The translations under genes were made by a program, and so were the position numbers. DNA of 64,000 nt. It comes from an uncultured Paracoccaceae bacterium. Lineage in GTDB: Bacteria; Pseudomonadota; Alphaproteobacteria; Rhodobacterales; Rhodobacteraceae. A model generated the notes under the pieces. That model ran no database searches and was not told where the DNA came from. It saw only the letters and a program-made list of their open reading frames with translations. Positions 54,866 through 64,000 of the stretch are shown piece after piece (positions within the stretch are counted from its first letter, which is position 1; the number at the start of each line of letters is the position of its first letter). The stretch is from contig CANNFA010000002.1 in assembly GCA_947503765.1 (NCBI GenBank), positions 554,501 through 618,500 on the forward strand. Reading direction: 5' to 3'.

Positions 54866-57013
54866 ATGGGACGAGTGACACGGGCCGGGCTGGATGTGGA
54901 TCGGCAGCTCGCGGATTTCATCGAGACTGCGGCGATCCCCGGCACCGGGGTCGAGGCGGACGGTTTCTGGGCGGGGCTTTCGCACCTTGTCCACGAACTT
55001 GGCCCGAAGAACCGCGCGCTGCTGGAACGGCGGGCGGAACTGCAATCGCAGCTCGACGCCTGGTTCACGGCTCGCAAGGGGCAGGCGCCCGACCCGGCCG
55101 AGCAGGAGGCTTTTCTGCGCGAGATCGGCTATCTGGTCGATGAGGGCGTGGATTTCGGGCTGGAAACCAGCCGCATCGACCCCGAGATCGCCAGCCTCGC
55201 CGGCCCGCAGCTCGTGGTGCCGATCACCAATGCCCGCTACGCGCTGAATGCCGCGAATGCGCGCTGGGGCTCGCTTTACGATGCGCTCTACGGCACCGAC
55301 GCGCTGGGCTCGCTGCCCTCGGGCAAGGGCTATGATCCCGAACGCGGCGGCCATGTGATCGGCTGGGCCAAGGCGCATCTCGACAAGGTCGCGCCGCTGG
55401 CCGGCGGCTCCTGGGCCAGTGTCACGGCGCTGCGCGTTTCGGACGGGGCGCTTCTGGTGGAAAACGATGCGGGCGAGACCGGCCTTGCCGACCCCGCGCA
55501 ATTCGCCGGCCACGCGGACGAGCCGCGCCTGGTTCTGCTGCGCGCGCATGGTCTGCATATCGAGATCCGCATCGACCCGACCAGCCCGGTCGGGCAGCAG
55601 GATCCGGCCGGTATTTCCGACATGGTGATCGAATCGGCCGTCTCGGCGATCATGGATTGCGAGGATTCGGTGGCCTGCGTCGACGGCGCCGACAAGACGC
55701 TGGCCTATTCCAACTGGCTGGGCCTGATGAAGGGCGACCTGACCGAAGAGGTCACCAAGGGCGGCAAGACCTTCACCCGCAAGCTGGCGGGCGACCGCAC
55801 CTACACTGCGCCGGATGGCGGCGATCTGGTGCTGAAGGGCCGCGCGCTGATGCTGGTGCGCAATGTCGGCCACCTGATGACCAACCCGGCGATCCGCGAC
55901 CGCGACGGCAAGGAGGTCTTCGAGGGGCTGATGGACGCCGCCGTGACCACGCTGATCGCGATGCACGACCTGAACAAGTCCGGCGGGCCGCGCAACTCGG
56001 TCGCGGGGTCGGTCTATGTGGTCAAGCCGAAGATGCACGGCCCCGAAGAGGTGGCCTTTGCCGACACGATCTTTACCCGCGTGGAAAAGATGCTGGGCCT
56101 TGCCGCGAACACCGTCAAGCTGGGGATCATGGACGAGGAGCGGCGCACATCCGCCAACCTCAAGGAGTGCATCCGCGCCGCCAAGGCGCGCGTGGCGTTC
56201 ATCAATACCGGCTTTCTGGACCGGACCGGCGACGAGATTCACACCGCGATGGAAGCCGGCCCGATGATCCGCAAGGGCGAGATGAAGAACGCCGCCTGGA
56301 TCGCCGCCTACGAGGATCGCAATGTCGATATCGGGCTGGCCTGCGGGCTGAAGGGACGCGCGCAGATCGGCAAGGGGATGTGGGCGATGCCGGATCTAAT
56401 GGTCGACATGCTGGAGGCAAAGATCGCCCATCCGCGCGCGGGCGCGAACTGCGCCTGGGTGCCGTCGCCCACCGCCGCGACGCTGCATGCCACCCATTAC
56501 CACGAGGTCGACGTGGCCGCCCGCCAGGACGAGATCGCGGCAGGCGGGCCGCGCGGCACGCTGGCGGACCTGCTGACCGTGCCGGTGATGCGCGGGCAGA
56601 ACCTGTCGGATGCCGACATCGCCGCCGAGATCGAGAACAACGCGCAAGGTATCCTCGGCTATGTGGTGCGCTGGATCGACCAGGGCGTCGGCTGTTCCAA
56701 GGTGCCCGACATCAACGATGTCGGCCTGATGGAAGACCGCGCGACCTGCCGCATCTCCAGCCAGGCGCTGGCCAACTGGCTGCATCACGGCGTCGTCGGG
56801 CGCGAGCGGGTGATGGACGCGATGAAGAAGATGGCCGAGGTGGTCGACCGCCAGAACGAAGGCGATCCGGCCTATCGCCCTATGGCGCCGAAATTCGACG
56901 GCATCGCCTTCCAGGCGGCCTGCGATCTGGTATTCAAGGGGGTCGATCAGCCCTCGGGCTATACCGAGCCGGTGCTGCATGCCCGGCGCCTGCAACTGAA
57001 GGCGGCCGGGTAA
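54866..57013 (+). CDS. glcB: Malate synthase G
   Basis: A 715-residue enzyme joining acetyl-CoA and glyoxylate to make malate in the glyoxylate cycle. Family landmarks are [41 protein letters not shown] with magnesium-binding residues, [12 protein letters not shown] and [16 protein letters not shown]. The C-terminal region with [14 protein letters not shown] is also typical. Length and layout match the G isoform rather than the shorter A isoform. No isocitrate lyase gene is in the window. Confidence 0.97.
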   Translation: MGRVTRAGLDVDRQLADFIETAAIPGTGVEADGFWAGLSHLVHELGPKNRALLERRAELQSQLDAWFTARKGQAPDPAEQEAFLREIGYLVDEGVDFGLETSRIDPEIASLAGPQLVVPITNARYALNAANARWGSLYDALYGTDALGSLPSGKGYDPERGGHVIGWAKAHLDKVAPLAGGSWASVTALRVSDGALLVENDAGETGLADPAQFAGHADEPRLVLLRAHGLHIEIRIDPTSPVGQQDPAGISDMVIESAVSAIMDCEDSVACVDGADKTLAYSNWLGLMKGDLTEEVTKGGKTFTRKLAGDRTYTAPDGGDLVLKGRALMLVRNVGHLMTNPAIRDRDGKEVFEGLMDAAVTTLIAMHDLNKSGGPRNSVAGSVYVVKPKMHGPEEVAFADTIFTRVEKMLGLAANTVKLGIMDEERRTSANLKECIRAAKARVAFINTGFLDRTGDEIHTAMEAGPMIRKGEMKNAAWIAAYEDRNVDIGLACGLKGRAQIGKGMWAMPDLMVDMLEAKIAHPRAGANCAWVPSPTAATLHATHYHEVDVAARQDEIAAGGPRGTLADLLTVPVMRGQNLSDADIAAEIENNAQGILGYVVRWIDQGVGCSKVPDINDVGLMEDRATCRISSQALANWLHHGVVGRERVMDAMKKMAEVVDRQNEGDPAYRPMAPKFDGIAFQAACDLVFKGVDQPSGYTEPVLHARRLQLKAAG

Positions 57014-57124
57014 CGGCCGCGCCGCGCCCCTTGCGGGGATGTCTCGCAGGGGGCGCAGGCACCGGCTTTTCACGGCGCGGCCCGCGCTCTATGCTCGCGC
57101 CGTGACATTGGAAACGGAGCGGAC

Positions 57125-57901
57125 ATGCCAAGGCCGATCGTCGGAATCATCGGGAACAGCCACATCATCGACGGCCGCTACCGCGTGCATGGCGGCGGCT
57201 ATTACAATTCGCAGGCGGTCGCCAAGGTTGCCGGCTGCACGCCGGTGATCGTGCCGACCGATCCCGATCTCGTCGGGATCGAAGAGTTGATGACCCATTT
57301 CGACGGCTTCGTGTTCACCGGCGGGCGCCCGAACGTGCATCCCGAGGAATACGGCGTCGCCCCGACCGAGGCGCACGGCACCTTCGACCGCGAGCGCGAC
57401 CGCATGGCGCTGCCGCTGATCCGGGCCCTGACAGAGCGGGGCCAGCCCTATTGCGGGCTGTGCCGCGGCTTTCAGGAGGTCAACGTGGCCTTCGGCGGCA
57501 CGCTGCATCCCGAGATCCGCGAGCTTCCGGGCCGGATGAATCACCGCATGCCCCCCGATGGCACCGAAGAGCAGATTTTCGAGCTGCGCCAGCGCGTGAC
57601 CTTCACCGAGGGCGGCCCCTTCCACCGGCTGATGGGCACGACCGAGGTGATGACCAACACGCTGCACGGGCAGGGCGTGGACCAGCCCGGAGCGCGGATC
57701 GTGATCGACGGGACCGCCGAAGACGGCACGCCCGAGGCGCTGTATGTCGACGGCGCGCCGGGCTTCACCCTGTCGGTGCAGTGGCACCCCGAATTCAACG
57801 CGGCCGGCGATCCGGTATCGCGCGCGCTGTTCGGCGCGTTCGGCGATGCGGTGCGCGCCTGGGCCGAAGGCGGCCGGCGGCCCGCACTCAGGAGCGCCTG
57901 A
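57125..57901 (+). CDS. puuD: Gamma-glutamyl-GABA hydrolase, PuuD-like
   Basis: A 258-residue class I amidotransferase-like hydrolase. The nucleophile is C113 in YCGLCRGFQEVN, and the catalytic His is in SVQWHPEFN followed by a Glu. In the Puu pathway it releases GABA from gamma-glutamyl-GABA. The VNVAFGGTLHPEIRELPGRMNHRM section is the family's core. It is on the opposite strand from, and separated by the TPM and kynU genes from, the PuuA/PuuB-like genes (60580-63361), so the pathway is present but split across strands. Substrate inferred from the family and context. Confidence 0.88.
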   Translation: MPRPIVGIIGNSHIIDGRYRVHGGGYYNSQAVAKVAGCTPVIVPTDPDLVGIEELMTHFDGFVFTGGRPNVHPEEYGVAPTEAHGTFDRERDRMALPLIRALTERGQPYCGLCRGFQEVNVAFGGTLHPEIRELPGRMNHRMPPDGTEEQIFELRQRVTFTEGGPFHRLMGTTEVMTNTLHGQGVDQPGARIVIDGTAEDGTPEALYVDGAPGFTLSVQWHPEFNAAGDPVSRALFGAFGDAVRAWAEGGRRPALRSA

Positions 57902-57956
57902 GAAAGGTGCCTGTGCCGCGTCTTTCGGTCCCGCTCCGCAAGACGGGGCACCGCCG

Positions 57957-59135
57957 ATGACCCGCTACGACCTTCGGTTTGCCGGCCTCCTTGCCGCGGC
58001 GGTGATCGTGATCGGGCTGGGGCTGGGCTACGGCATCGGCTGGCTGACGCGCCCCGGCGTCCCGGCGCCGCAGGCCGCCCCGCGCGGGGACGTGACGTTC
58101 TATCCCGGCGCCCGGCAGGACGCGAACAAGCCGACCGGGCGCATCCCCGGCTACGGCGATGTCTATGTGAACGATTACGCCGATCTGCTGGACGCCGCGG
58201 CCGAGGCGCGGATCCGCGCGGACATGATCGAGCTTTACGATCATACCGGCATCGAGATGACGGTGCTGACCATTCCCGCCCTTGCCGATTTCGGCCATGC
58301 CGGTCCGATCGAGCCCTTCGCCACCCGGCTGTTCAACACCTGGGGGATCGGCAACGCGGCCAGCAATGACGGCGTTCTGGTACTGGTCGCGCGGGGCGAC
58401 CGGCGGATGCGGATCGAGATCGGCGCGGGGTACGCGCGGTCGTGGGATGCGCGAATGCAGCGGGTGATCGACGACGCCTTCCTGCCCGCCTTCCGCGAGG
58501 ACCGCTATCAGCAGGGGATCGAGGCGGGGGTGGACGAGACCATCTTCGAGCTGACGGGCGCCTATCCTGGCGAATACGGCGCCGGCACGCTAAAGCGCGG
58601 CATCGGCCGGATCTGGCGCGCGGCGGGCGAGCATCTGCTGGTGGCGCTGGGCCTGCTGGGCGCGGCATTCGGCGGGGTGATCGCGGCGATCCGCCGGCAT
58701 TTCCGCAACCGCCCGCGCCGCTGTGCGCGGTGCGGCACGCTGATGACCCGCGCGGACGAAGAGGCGGACGATGCGCATCTCGACGGCGGCCAGCGGTTGG
58801 AGGAATTCCTGCATTCGGTGGATTACGACGTCTGGCACTGCCCGAACACCGAATGCGGGCATATGGAAATCACGCGCCATCCGGCCTGGTTCTCCAGCCA
58901 CGGTGCCTGTCCGCAATGCCACTACAGGACACTGAGCACCACGACAGAGATACTGGAACGTGCCACCACCAGCAGCACCGGCCGCAAGCGCGTGACCTAC
59001 GATTGCCGGAACTGCCCGTACCACGACACCGAGGACCGGACGATCCCGAAGAAGGCCAAGTCTTCCTCGGGGTCGAGCCGGTCGTCGTTCGGCGGCGGAT
59101 CCTCATCCGGCGGCGGGGCGAGCGGCAGCTGGTAG
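57957..59135 (+). CDS. TPM-domain (YgcG-like) membrane protein with zinc-ribbon and GASGSW tail
   Basis: A 392-residue protein. A signal-anchor helix lies at residues 8-30. The TPM domain (about 45-215) is recognisable by DGVLVLVARGDRRMRIEIGAGYA. A second membrane segment (LLVALGLLGAAFGGVIAAI) is followed by a cytoplasmic-side Cys-rich region: CARCGTLM, CPNTECGHMEI, CPQCHYRTL and CRNCPYHDTE. It ends in the Ser/Gly-rich SSSGGGASGSW. This combination fits the YgcG/TPM protein family, thought to act in membrane-protein quality control or photosystem repair elsewhere. The two extra zinc-ribbon pairs are notable. Start at ATG 57957. Confidence 0.8.
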   Translation: MTRYDLRFAGLLAAAVIVIGLGLGYGIGWLTRPGVPAPQAAPRGDVTFYPGARQDANKPTGRIPGYGDVYVNDYADLLDAAAEARIRADMIELYDHTGIEMTVLTIPALADFGHAGPIEPFATRLFNTWGIGNAASNDGVLVLVARGDRRMRIEIGAGYARSWDARMQRVIDDAFLPAFREDRYQQGIEAGVDETIFELTGAYPGEYGAGTLKRGIGRIWRAAGEHLLVALGLLGAAFGGVIAAIRRHFRNRPRRCARCGTLMTRADEEADDAHLDGGQRLEEFLHSVDYDVWHCPNTECGHMEITRHPAWFSSHGACPQCHYRTLSTTTEILERATTSSTGRKRVTYDCRNCPYHDTEDRTIPKKAKSSSGSSRSSFGGGSSSGGGASGSW

Positions 59136-59149
59136 GAGAGCAATGCCTG

Positions 59150-59170
59150 CGGGGGCGACCAGCCCCCGCC
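59150..59170. terminator. Hairpin between convergent TPM-protein gene and kynU
   Basis: Perfect 8-bp stem GCGGGGGC, loop GACCA, GCCCCCGC. It is the same kind of stem as in the dispersed element but lacks the conserved tail. It may end transcription from both sides. Confidence 0.45.
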
Positions 59171-59314
59171 GCGCCCGCCCCTTCCGGTTGGCGGGCGCTT
59201 GGTCGGCGGCGCGCGCCGAAGAGACCTCATGCATGAAGGCCGGGACAAAGTATGCAGATCGGCGGTCCTGCGAGCACCCGCCCAGAGGCGGCCGCGCCTG
59301 GGCTTTTCGCCGGC

Positions 59315-60508
59315 TCAGGTCACGGCCGCGCGCGCCTTGTACTCGGCCCGGTCCCACAGCGCGCCGTCCATGATCGTGGCCAGCGTCTCGACCGCGCGGT
59401 CGATATCCTCCATCCCGACATAAAGCGGCGCGATGCCGAAGCGCAGGATGTCGGGCGCGCGGAAATCGCCGATCACTCCGCGCGCGATCAGCGCCTGCAT
59501 GATCGCGTAGCCCTCGGGGTGACGGAACGACACCTGGCTGCCGCGCCGGTCCGCCTCGCGCGGGCTGGCCAGCGTCAGGGCGGGGCAGGCGGCCTCGACC
59601 CCGGCGATGAACGCCTCGCACAAATCGACCGAGCGCGCGCGCAGCGCCGCCATGTCCACCCCGTCCCAGATGTCCAGAGCCGCCTCCAGCGCGGCCATCT
59701 GCAATATCGCGGGCGTGCCTATGCGCATCCGTTCGATCCCCGCGCCGGGGCGGTAGGCGGGGTCGAAGTCGAACGGCGCCGCATGACCCAGCCAGCCCGA
59801 CAGCAGCGGCGCCACCCGCGCCTGATGCTCCGGCGCGACATAGATGAAGGCCGGCGCGCCCGGCCCCGCGTTGAGGTACTTGTAGGTGCAGCCGGCCGCG
59901 AAATCCGCGCCCGCGCCGGCCAGGTCGACCGGGAACGCCCCCGCCGAATGCGCCAGATCCCAGATCGCCAGCGCCCCGGCCTCATGCGCGCGCGCGGTCA
60001 GCGCGGCCATGTCGTGCCGCCGTCCGGTGCGGTAATCGACCTCGGTCAGCATCAGCGCGGCCACGTCCTCGCCGATATGCTCCGCCACCTCCTCGGGGGG
60101 AACGGTGCGGATCTCGTGGCCCCGGTCCAGCGTGCGCACCAGCCCCTCGGCCATGTAGAGATCGGTGGGAAAGTTGCCGCTGTCCGACAGGATCACCCGG
60201 CGGTCCGGGCGCATGTCCAGCGCCGCGGCCAGACATTGCACCATTTTCAGCGACAGCGTGTCGCCGGTGGTGACCGTGCCCGGCGCGGCGCCGATCAGCG
60301 GCGCGATCCGGTCGCCCAGCCGGCTCGGCCAGGCCATCCAGCCGGCCTTGTTCCAAGCGGTGATCAGCTGCGCGCCCCATTCGTCCCGCAGCGTCCGCGC
60401 CACCCGGTCCGGCGCGGCGCCGGGCAGCGGGCCCAGCGAGTTGCCATCGAGATAGACGATGCCCTCGGGCAGGTCGAACAGGGCGCGGGTGGCGGCGAAA
60501 TCGGTCAT
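59315..60508 (-). CDS. kynU: Kynureninase
   Basis: A 397-residue PLP enzyme that cleaves L-kynurenine to anthranilate and alanine. The start MTDFAATRALFDLPEGIVYLDGNSLGPLP is the family N-terminus. The PLP lysine lies in CTYKYLNAGPGAPAF, and the AGAGADFAAG region precedes it. It is 71 bases downstream of the FAD oxidase gene on the same strand. The tryptophan pathway partner genes kynA (tryptophan 2,3-dioxygenase) and kynB are not in the window. Confidence 0.95.
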   Translation of the reverse strand: MTDFAATRALFDLPEGIVYLDGNSLGPLPGAAPDRVARTLRDEWGAQLITAWNKAGWMAWPSRLGDRIAPLIGAAPGTVTTGDTLSLKMVQCLAAALDMRPDRRVILSDSGNFPTDLYMAEGLVRTLDRGHEIRTVPPEEVAEHIGEDVAALMLTEVDYRTGRRHDMAALTARAHEAGALAIWDLAHSAGAFPVDLAGAGADFAAGCTYKYLNAGPGAPAFIYVAPEHQARVAPLLSGWLGHAAPFDFDPAYRPGAGIERMRIGTPAILQMAALEAALDIWDGVDMAALRARSVDLCEAFIAGVEAACPALTLASPREADRRGSQVSFRHPEGYAIMQALIARGVIGDFRAPDILRFGIAPLYVGMEDIDRAVETLATIMDGALWDRAEYKARAAVT

Positions 60509-60579
60509 CGGCAGGCTCCGGCAATTGACAGGTGACGGGCACAGTACAGACCCGGTCCGCCGCCGCAAGCCGTGCGCCC

Positions 60580-61875
60580 TCAGATCCCCAGCCGGTCGCG
60601 CAGCGCGTACCACGTCATCGCCAGCGCCAGCGCGGCGCCGCGTGCCGGGCCCAGCGGCGGCAGGGCGGGCGGGCGCACGCCCGCCATGACGTCGAACCGC
60701 GTCAGATCGCCATGAACCGCTTCGGCCAGGATGCGCCCGGCCAGCGTCGCCATCGCCAGGCCGTGCCCCGAATACCCCCCTGCCGCCCACAGGCCGGGCC
60801 GGGGGCGGGCGAAATCGGGCATCCGGGACCGGGTGATCGCCAGCGTGCCGCCCCAGGCATAGTCGATGCGAACGTCCGCCAACTGCGGATAGACCGCCAG
60901 CATCGGCCGCCGCACCTTGGCGGCGATGTTCCGCGGAAACCGTGCGCCGTAGCTTTCGCCGCCGCCGAACAGCAGCCGCCCGTCATGGCTCAGCCGCCAG
61001 TAATTCACCACGAAGCGGCTGTCGGCCACCGCGATATCCTCGGCCAGCACGTCGCGCGCCCGCGCGCCCAGGGGCTCGGTCGCGGCGATGAAGTTGTTGA
61101 TCGGCATGATCCGCGCGCCCACCCGCCGCTCCAGCCCGCCCAGATACCCGTTGCAGGCCAGCACGACCTGGTCGGCGCGCAACGTGCCGCCCCGGCACCG
61201 CACCATGCCGGGCGCGACCTCCACCGCCTCGGACAGCTCGAAGATGCGCGCCCCCGCGCCCCGCGCCGCCCGCGCCAGCCCGAAGGCAAAGCGCAGCGGG
61301 TGCAGGTGGCCCGAGGCGCGGTCGATCATCCCGCCGCGAAACGCGTCCGAGCCGATCAGCGCGCGGATGCCGGCGCGGTCCAGCGGCTCGGCCGCCTCGT
61401 GGCCGTAGTCGCGGCGCAGCTTCCCGGCATAGGTCTGCGCGGCGCGCGCGCCCGCCTCGGTCCAGTCGGCATGCGCCACGCCGTCCCGCCATTTCGCGTC
61501 GATGCCATGCTCGTCGATCAGCGCGCGCACCAGCGCCACCGATTGCAGCGAGATATCCCACAGCGCGCGCGCCACATCCTTGCCGTGGGCGCGCTCCAGC
61601 CAGTCCTGGTCCTGCCGCTGCCCGACCGCCGCCTGCCCGCCATTGCGCCCCGACGCGCCAAAGCCGACGCGGTGCGCCTCGACCAGCGCCACGTCATAGC
61701 CCTGCCGCGCCGCATGCAGCGCGCAGGACAGGCCGGTATATCCTCCGCCGACGATGGCGATGTCGGCCCGTGTCTCGCCGCGCAGCGCCGGCCCCGGCGG
61801 CGGCGGCGCGGCGGTGGCGGCGTACCAGCTGGCGGGAAACTCCCCGCGCCGGTCATTGGCGTGCAGCAGGCTCAT
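60580..61875 (-). CDS. puuB: FAD-dependent amine oxidase, PuuB-like (gamma-glutamylputrescine oxidase)
   Basis: A 431-residue DAO-type flavoenzyme. The FAD Rossmann motif is DIAIVGGGYTGLSCALHAAR (residues about 38-57) and the family motif GRNGGQ follows. Near the C-terminus, ARPRPGLWAAGGYSGHGLAM is the second FAD contact. In the Puu pathway it oxidises gamma-glutamylputrescine to the aldehyde. It lies after the glutamine synthetase-like gene with a repeat element between them. Confidence 0.87.
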   Translation of the reverse strand: MSLLHANDRRGEFPASWYAATAAPPPPGPALRGETRADIAIVGGGYTGLSCALHAARQGYDVALVEAHRVGFGASGRNGGQAAVGQRQDQDWLERAHGKDVARALWDISLQSVALVRALIDEHGIDAKWRDGVAHADWTEAGARAAQTYAGKLRRDYGHEAAEPLDRAGIRALIGSDAFRGGMIDRASGHLHPLRFAFGLARAARGAGARIFELSEAVEVAPGMVRCRGGTLRADQVVLACNGYLGGLERRVGARIMPINNFIAATEPLGARARDVLAEDIAVADSRFVVNYWRLSHDGRLLFGGGESYGARFPRNIAAKVRRPMLAVYPQLADVRIDYAWGGTLAITRSRMPDFARPRPGLWAAGGYSGHGLAMATLAGRILAEAVHGDLTRFDVMAGVRPPALPPLGPARGAALALAMTWYALRDRLGI

Positions 61876-61900
61876 GCGCCGCCTCGGCGGCAGAGGCCCT

Positions 61901-61981
61901 GTTCCTCATCTTGCCCAAAATACCTTGGGGAGCGCGAGGGGCAACGCCCCTCGCCCGGATCGGATCGCCAACGGCGATCCG
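61901..61981 (-). repeat. Intergenic multi-hairpin element, copy 4, inside the polyamine gene cluster
   Basis: Reads as GGATCGCC GTT GGCGATCC, then GATCCGGGC and the stem GCGAGGGGC GTT GCCCCTCGC, then CCCCAAGGTATTTTGGGC and AAGATGAGGAAC on the minus strand. It matches copy 2 at almost every position. It lies between the ligase and oxidase genes, which have the same orientation, so it may separate or attenuate their expression. Confidence 0.75.
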
Positions 61982-62008
61982 ACACCCCGCCCCGCATTCC
62001 CCTCCGCC

Positions 62009-63361
62009 TCATACGTTGAGCAGCAGGTGTTCACGCTCCCACGGGCTGATCACCTGCAGGAATTCCTGATACTCGACCCGCTTGACCGCCTCGTAGACGC
62101 GGCAGAACTCCTCGCCCAGCACGCCGCGGATCGTGTCCGCCGCCCCGAAGGCATCGAGCGACTCGCCCAGGATCTGCGGGATGTCCGGCGGGGTCTCATA
62201 GGCGTTGCCGGTGAATTGCGGCGCCGGGTCCGTGCCGTCCAGCATCCCCTGGTAGCCGCAGGCAAGCGACGCGGCGATGCCGAGATACGGGTTGCAGTCC
62301 ATCCCGGCCAGCCGGTTCTCGACCCGCCGCGCATCGGGGCCGGAAACCGGCACCCGGATCCCCGTGGTGCGGTTGTCGATTCCCCATTGCAGGTTGATCG
62401 GGGCGGCGTGGTCGCGCACATAGCGGCGGTAGGAATTGACATAGGGCGCCAGCACCGCGATCACCGAGGGCAGATGCGTCTGCAAGCCGCCGATGAAATG
62501 GCGGAAAGCCGGCGCCTCGCCGCCCCCGGGGGTGGAGAACAGGTTTTGCCCGCTGGCGCTGTCCGCCACCGAATGGTGGATGTGCATGGCGCTGCCCGGC
62601 TCGTCCTGGATCGGCTTGGCCATGAAGGTGGCGAAACAATCGTGGCGCAGCGCCGCCTCGCGGATCAGCCGCTTGAAAAAGAAGATCTCGTCGGCCAGCT
62701 TCACCGGGTCGCCGTGGCGCAGGTTGATCTCGACCTGGCCGGCGCCGCCCTCCTGCAGGATGCCGTCGATCTCGAAGCCCTGGGCCTCGGCGAAATCGTA
62801 GATGTCGTCGATCACCGGGCCGTATTCGTCCACCGCCGACATCGAATAGGCCTGGCGCGCGGCGGCGCGGCGGCCGGAGCGGCCCATCGGCGGCTCAACC
62901 GGCTGGTTCGGGTCGGTGTTGCGCGCCACCAGAAAGAACTCCATCTCCGGCGCCACGATCGGGGTCCAGCCCCGTTCCGCATACAGCCCGACCACCCGCT
63001 TGAGCACGTTGCGCGGCGCCACCGGGATCGGCGCGCCGTCACGGTCCTCGATGTCGTGGATCACCTGCAGGGTCCAGTCGCCGGTCCAGGGCGCCGCCGT
63101 CGCGGTGTCGAGCGCGGGGCGCAGGATCATGTCCGGTTCGGTGAAGTCCGACCCGTCATCGACCCAGTCGCCGGTGATGGTCTGCAGGAAGATCGAGTTG
63201 GGCAGGTAGAAATGCGTCTGCTGCGCGAATTTGGCCGCGGGCATCGCCTTGCCGCGCGCCACGCCGGCCAGATCGGCCACCAGGCATTCCACCTCGTCAA
63301 GCCGCCGCCCCTCCAGGTAGGCCCGCGCGGCCTCGGGCAGCGCGTCCATCCAGTCAGCCAT
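62009..63361 (-). CDS. puuA: Glutamine synthetase-family ligase, PuuA-like
   Basis: A 450-residue member of the glutamine synthetase fold. It shows GQVEINLRHGDPVKLADE, the HHSVAD loop and NRTTGIRVPVSGPDARRVENRLAG, together with PYVNSYRRYV. In the Puu pathway it joins putrescine to glutamate using ATP. Glutamine synthetase proper has a different N-terminus and a longer chain, so a gamma-glutamylpolyamine or related amine ligase is favoured. Its start overlaps the preceding amidotransferase gene by 8 bases. Confidence 0.87.
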   Translation of the reverse strand: MADWMDALPEAARAYLEGRRLDEVECLVADLAGVARGKAMPAAKFAQQTHFYLPNSIFLQTITGDWVDDGSDFTEPDMILRPALDTATAAPWTGDWTLQVIHDIEDRDGAPIPVAPRNVLKRVVGLYAERGWTPIVAPEMEFFLVARNTDPNQPVEPPMGRSGRRAAARQAYSMSAVDEYGPVIDDIYDFAEAQGFEIDGILQEGGAGQVEINLRHGDPVKLADEIFFFKRLIREAALRHDCFATFMAKPIQDEPGSAMHIHHSVADSASGQNLFSTPGGGEAPAFRHFIGGLQTHLPSVIAVLAPYVNSYRRYVRDHAAPINLQWGIDNRTTGIRVPVSGPDARRVENRLAGMDCNPYLGIAASLACGYQGMLDGTDPAPQFTGNAYETPPDIPQILGESLDAFGAADTIRGVLGEEFCRVYEAVKRVEYQEFLQVISPWEREHLLLNV

Positions 63362-64000
63362 CGGCGTGGCCCTTAAGATGGTCCGCGATGATCCGTGCCG
63401 TCCGGTCGTTGTCCAGCGGCGTGTCCGCCGCGCCGCGCGCCGCCGCCACCGCGTCCTCGGGCAGGATCTCCTCGCGCGTATCCACCAGCCCCGCGAAGAA
63501 GGCCGGCGTCATCTCGGGATGCGGCTGCATGGTCAGGATCGGCGCGTCGTAGCGCAGCATCGCGTTGGCGCAGGTGGCGGTGGTGCCGATCACCCGCGCG
63601 CCGGGCGGAGCCTTCGTCACCTGGTCCTGGTGCATCGCGTTCAGCGTCAGCGGGCCGAACTCGGCGCTGCGGTACATCTGCGGGCCGATGGTCCAGCCGC
63701 CGGCGAACTTCTCGGCCCGCCCGCCCATCGCCTGGGCGATGATCTGATGGCCGAAACAGATACCCACCATGGGAATGCGCGCTGCCGCCACGTCCCGGAT
63801 GAAGGTCTCAAGCGGGGGGATCCACGGGTGATCCTCGTAGACGCCATGGGGCGAGCCGGTCACCAGCCAGCCATCGGCTGCCTCGATCGCGCCCGGCAGC
63901 ACCATGTCCATGACCGGGTAGGTGTCGAATTCGAAGCCCATCCCGTCCAGCATCTGCCGGAATAGCGCGTCGTAATCGCCGAACGGGGCGTGCAGCTGGG
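63354..64000 (-). CDS. Class I glutamine amidotransferase-like protein (5' end outside window)
   Basis: The frame runs through to the window edge: residues before the first ATG at 63953 (LHAPFGDYDALFRQ) continue the fold, so the gene starts beyond base 64000. Visible are the nucleophile elbow VGICFGHQIIAQAMGG and the His-Pro-Glu motif MQPHPEMTP. It belongs to the GuaA-like stand-alone amidotransferases, one of the types found with PuuA. Its end overlaps the ligase start by 8 bases, so the two are coupled. Possible role: removal of gamma-glutamyl groups or ammonia supply; not proven. Confidence 0.85.
   Translation of the reverse strand, partial: QLHAPFGDYDALFRQMLDGMGFEFDTYPVMDMVLPGAIEAADGWLVTGSPHGVYEDHPWIPPLETFIRDVAAARIPMVGICFGHQIIAQAMGGRAEKFAGGWTIGPQMYRSAEFGPLTLNAMHQDQVTKAPPGARVIGTTATCANAMLRYDAPILTMQPHPEMTPAFFAGLVDTREEILPEDAVAAARGAADTPLDNDRTARIIADHLKGHADG

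Overview
The window is very GC-rich, almost fully coding DNA that looks like a chromosome segment of a member of the Rhodobacterales (Rhodobacter/Paracoccus/Roseobacter group of alphaproteobacteria). The main reasons are the gene order pyrE-dnaB-alr-mlaE-mlaF-pqiA-like-radA-cvpA-purF, the bolA / J-domain protein / cobS / cobT neighbourhood, a TTGAC-N4-ATCAA FnrL-type box, DUF1127-like and YeeE/YedE genes, and an intergenic multi-hairpin repeat typical of this kind of genome. These assignments come from reading the sequence and no database search was run. No tRNA, rRNA, CRISPR array, insertion sequence or prophage was seen. No gene-free stretch exceeds 300 bases. Layout: 1-5.9 kb holds the 3' end of rpoD, ribD-nrdR, an exostosin-like glycosyltransferase, two short-chain dehydrogenases, bioY and a small protein. 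6.1-15.5 kb is a minus-strand housekeeping block (purF, cvpA, radA, a PqiA-like protein, mlaF-mlaE-alr, dnaB, pyrE). 15.7-17.7 kb carries a Tat-exported cyclase-like hydrolase with an AhpD-like partner and small proteins. 18.0-22.3 kb is the first surface-glycan locus, with a 1069-residue triple fusion and a second glycosyltransferase. 22.4-27.9 kb has a ClC channel, xdhC plus a molybdopterin-binding protein, and a two-gene YeeE/YedE sulfur transporter behind an FnrL-like box and a palindrome. 28.1-33.1 kb has an OmpA-like protein, a CoxE-like VWA protein with a MoxR ATPase, and an AbrB-type permease. 33.1-39.3 kb has bolA, a J-domain protein, cobS, a small coiled-coil gene, cobT and an aminopeptidase P. 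39.4-46.4 kb is the second surface-glycan locus, built from the same modules as the first in different combinations. 46.5-54.7 kb has small proteins, gatB, a lyxose-isomerase-like cupin, a lytic-transglycosylase lipoprotein and pepN with an inserted repeat. 54.9-64 kb has glcB, a gamma-glutamyl-GABA hydrolase, a TPM-domain protein, kynU, and a gamma-glutamyl-polyamine set (amidotransferase, glutamine synthetase-like ligase, FAD oxidase). How the genes work together: the most distinctive content is the pair of glycan loci. Four genes share a GT2-type domain with a D-x-D-E-F-V motif. Two share a GT32/capsule-type N-terminal domain and two share an alpha/beta-hydrolase-like domain. At 18 kb all three are fused in one polypeptide; at 39-46 kb they are separate or recombined, with an added methyltransferase domain and an unknown domain. 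This suggests a modular machinery for building and decorating a surface polysaccharide. Polyamine breakdown is represented by PuuA-, PuuB- and PuuD-like genes without PuuC. Molybdenum-hydroxylase maturation genes are present without any structural subunit in the window. A second notable feature is pepN, where three 87-bp palindromic repeats lie in frame and add about 87 residues.
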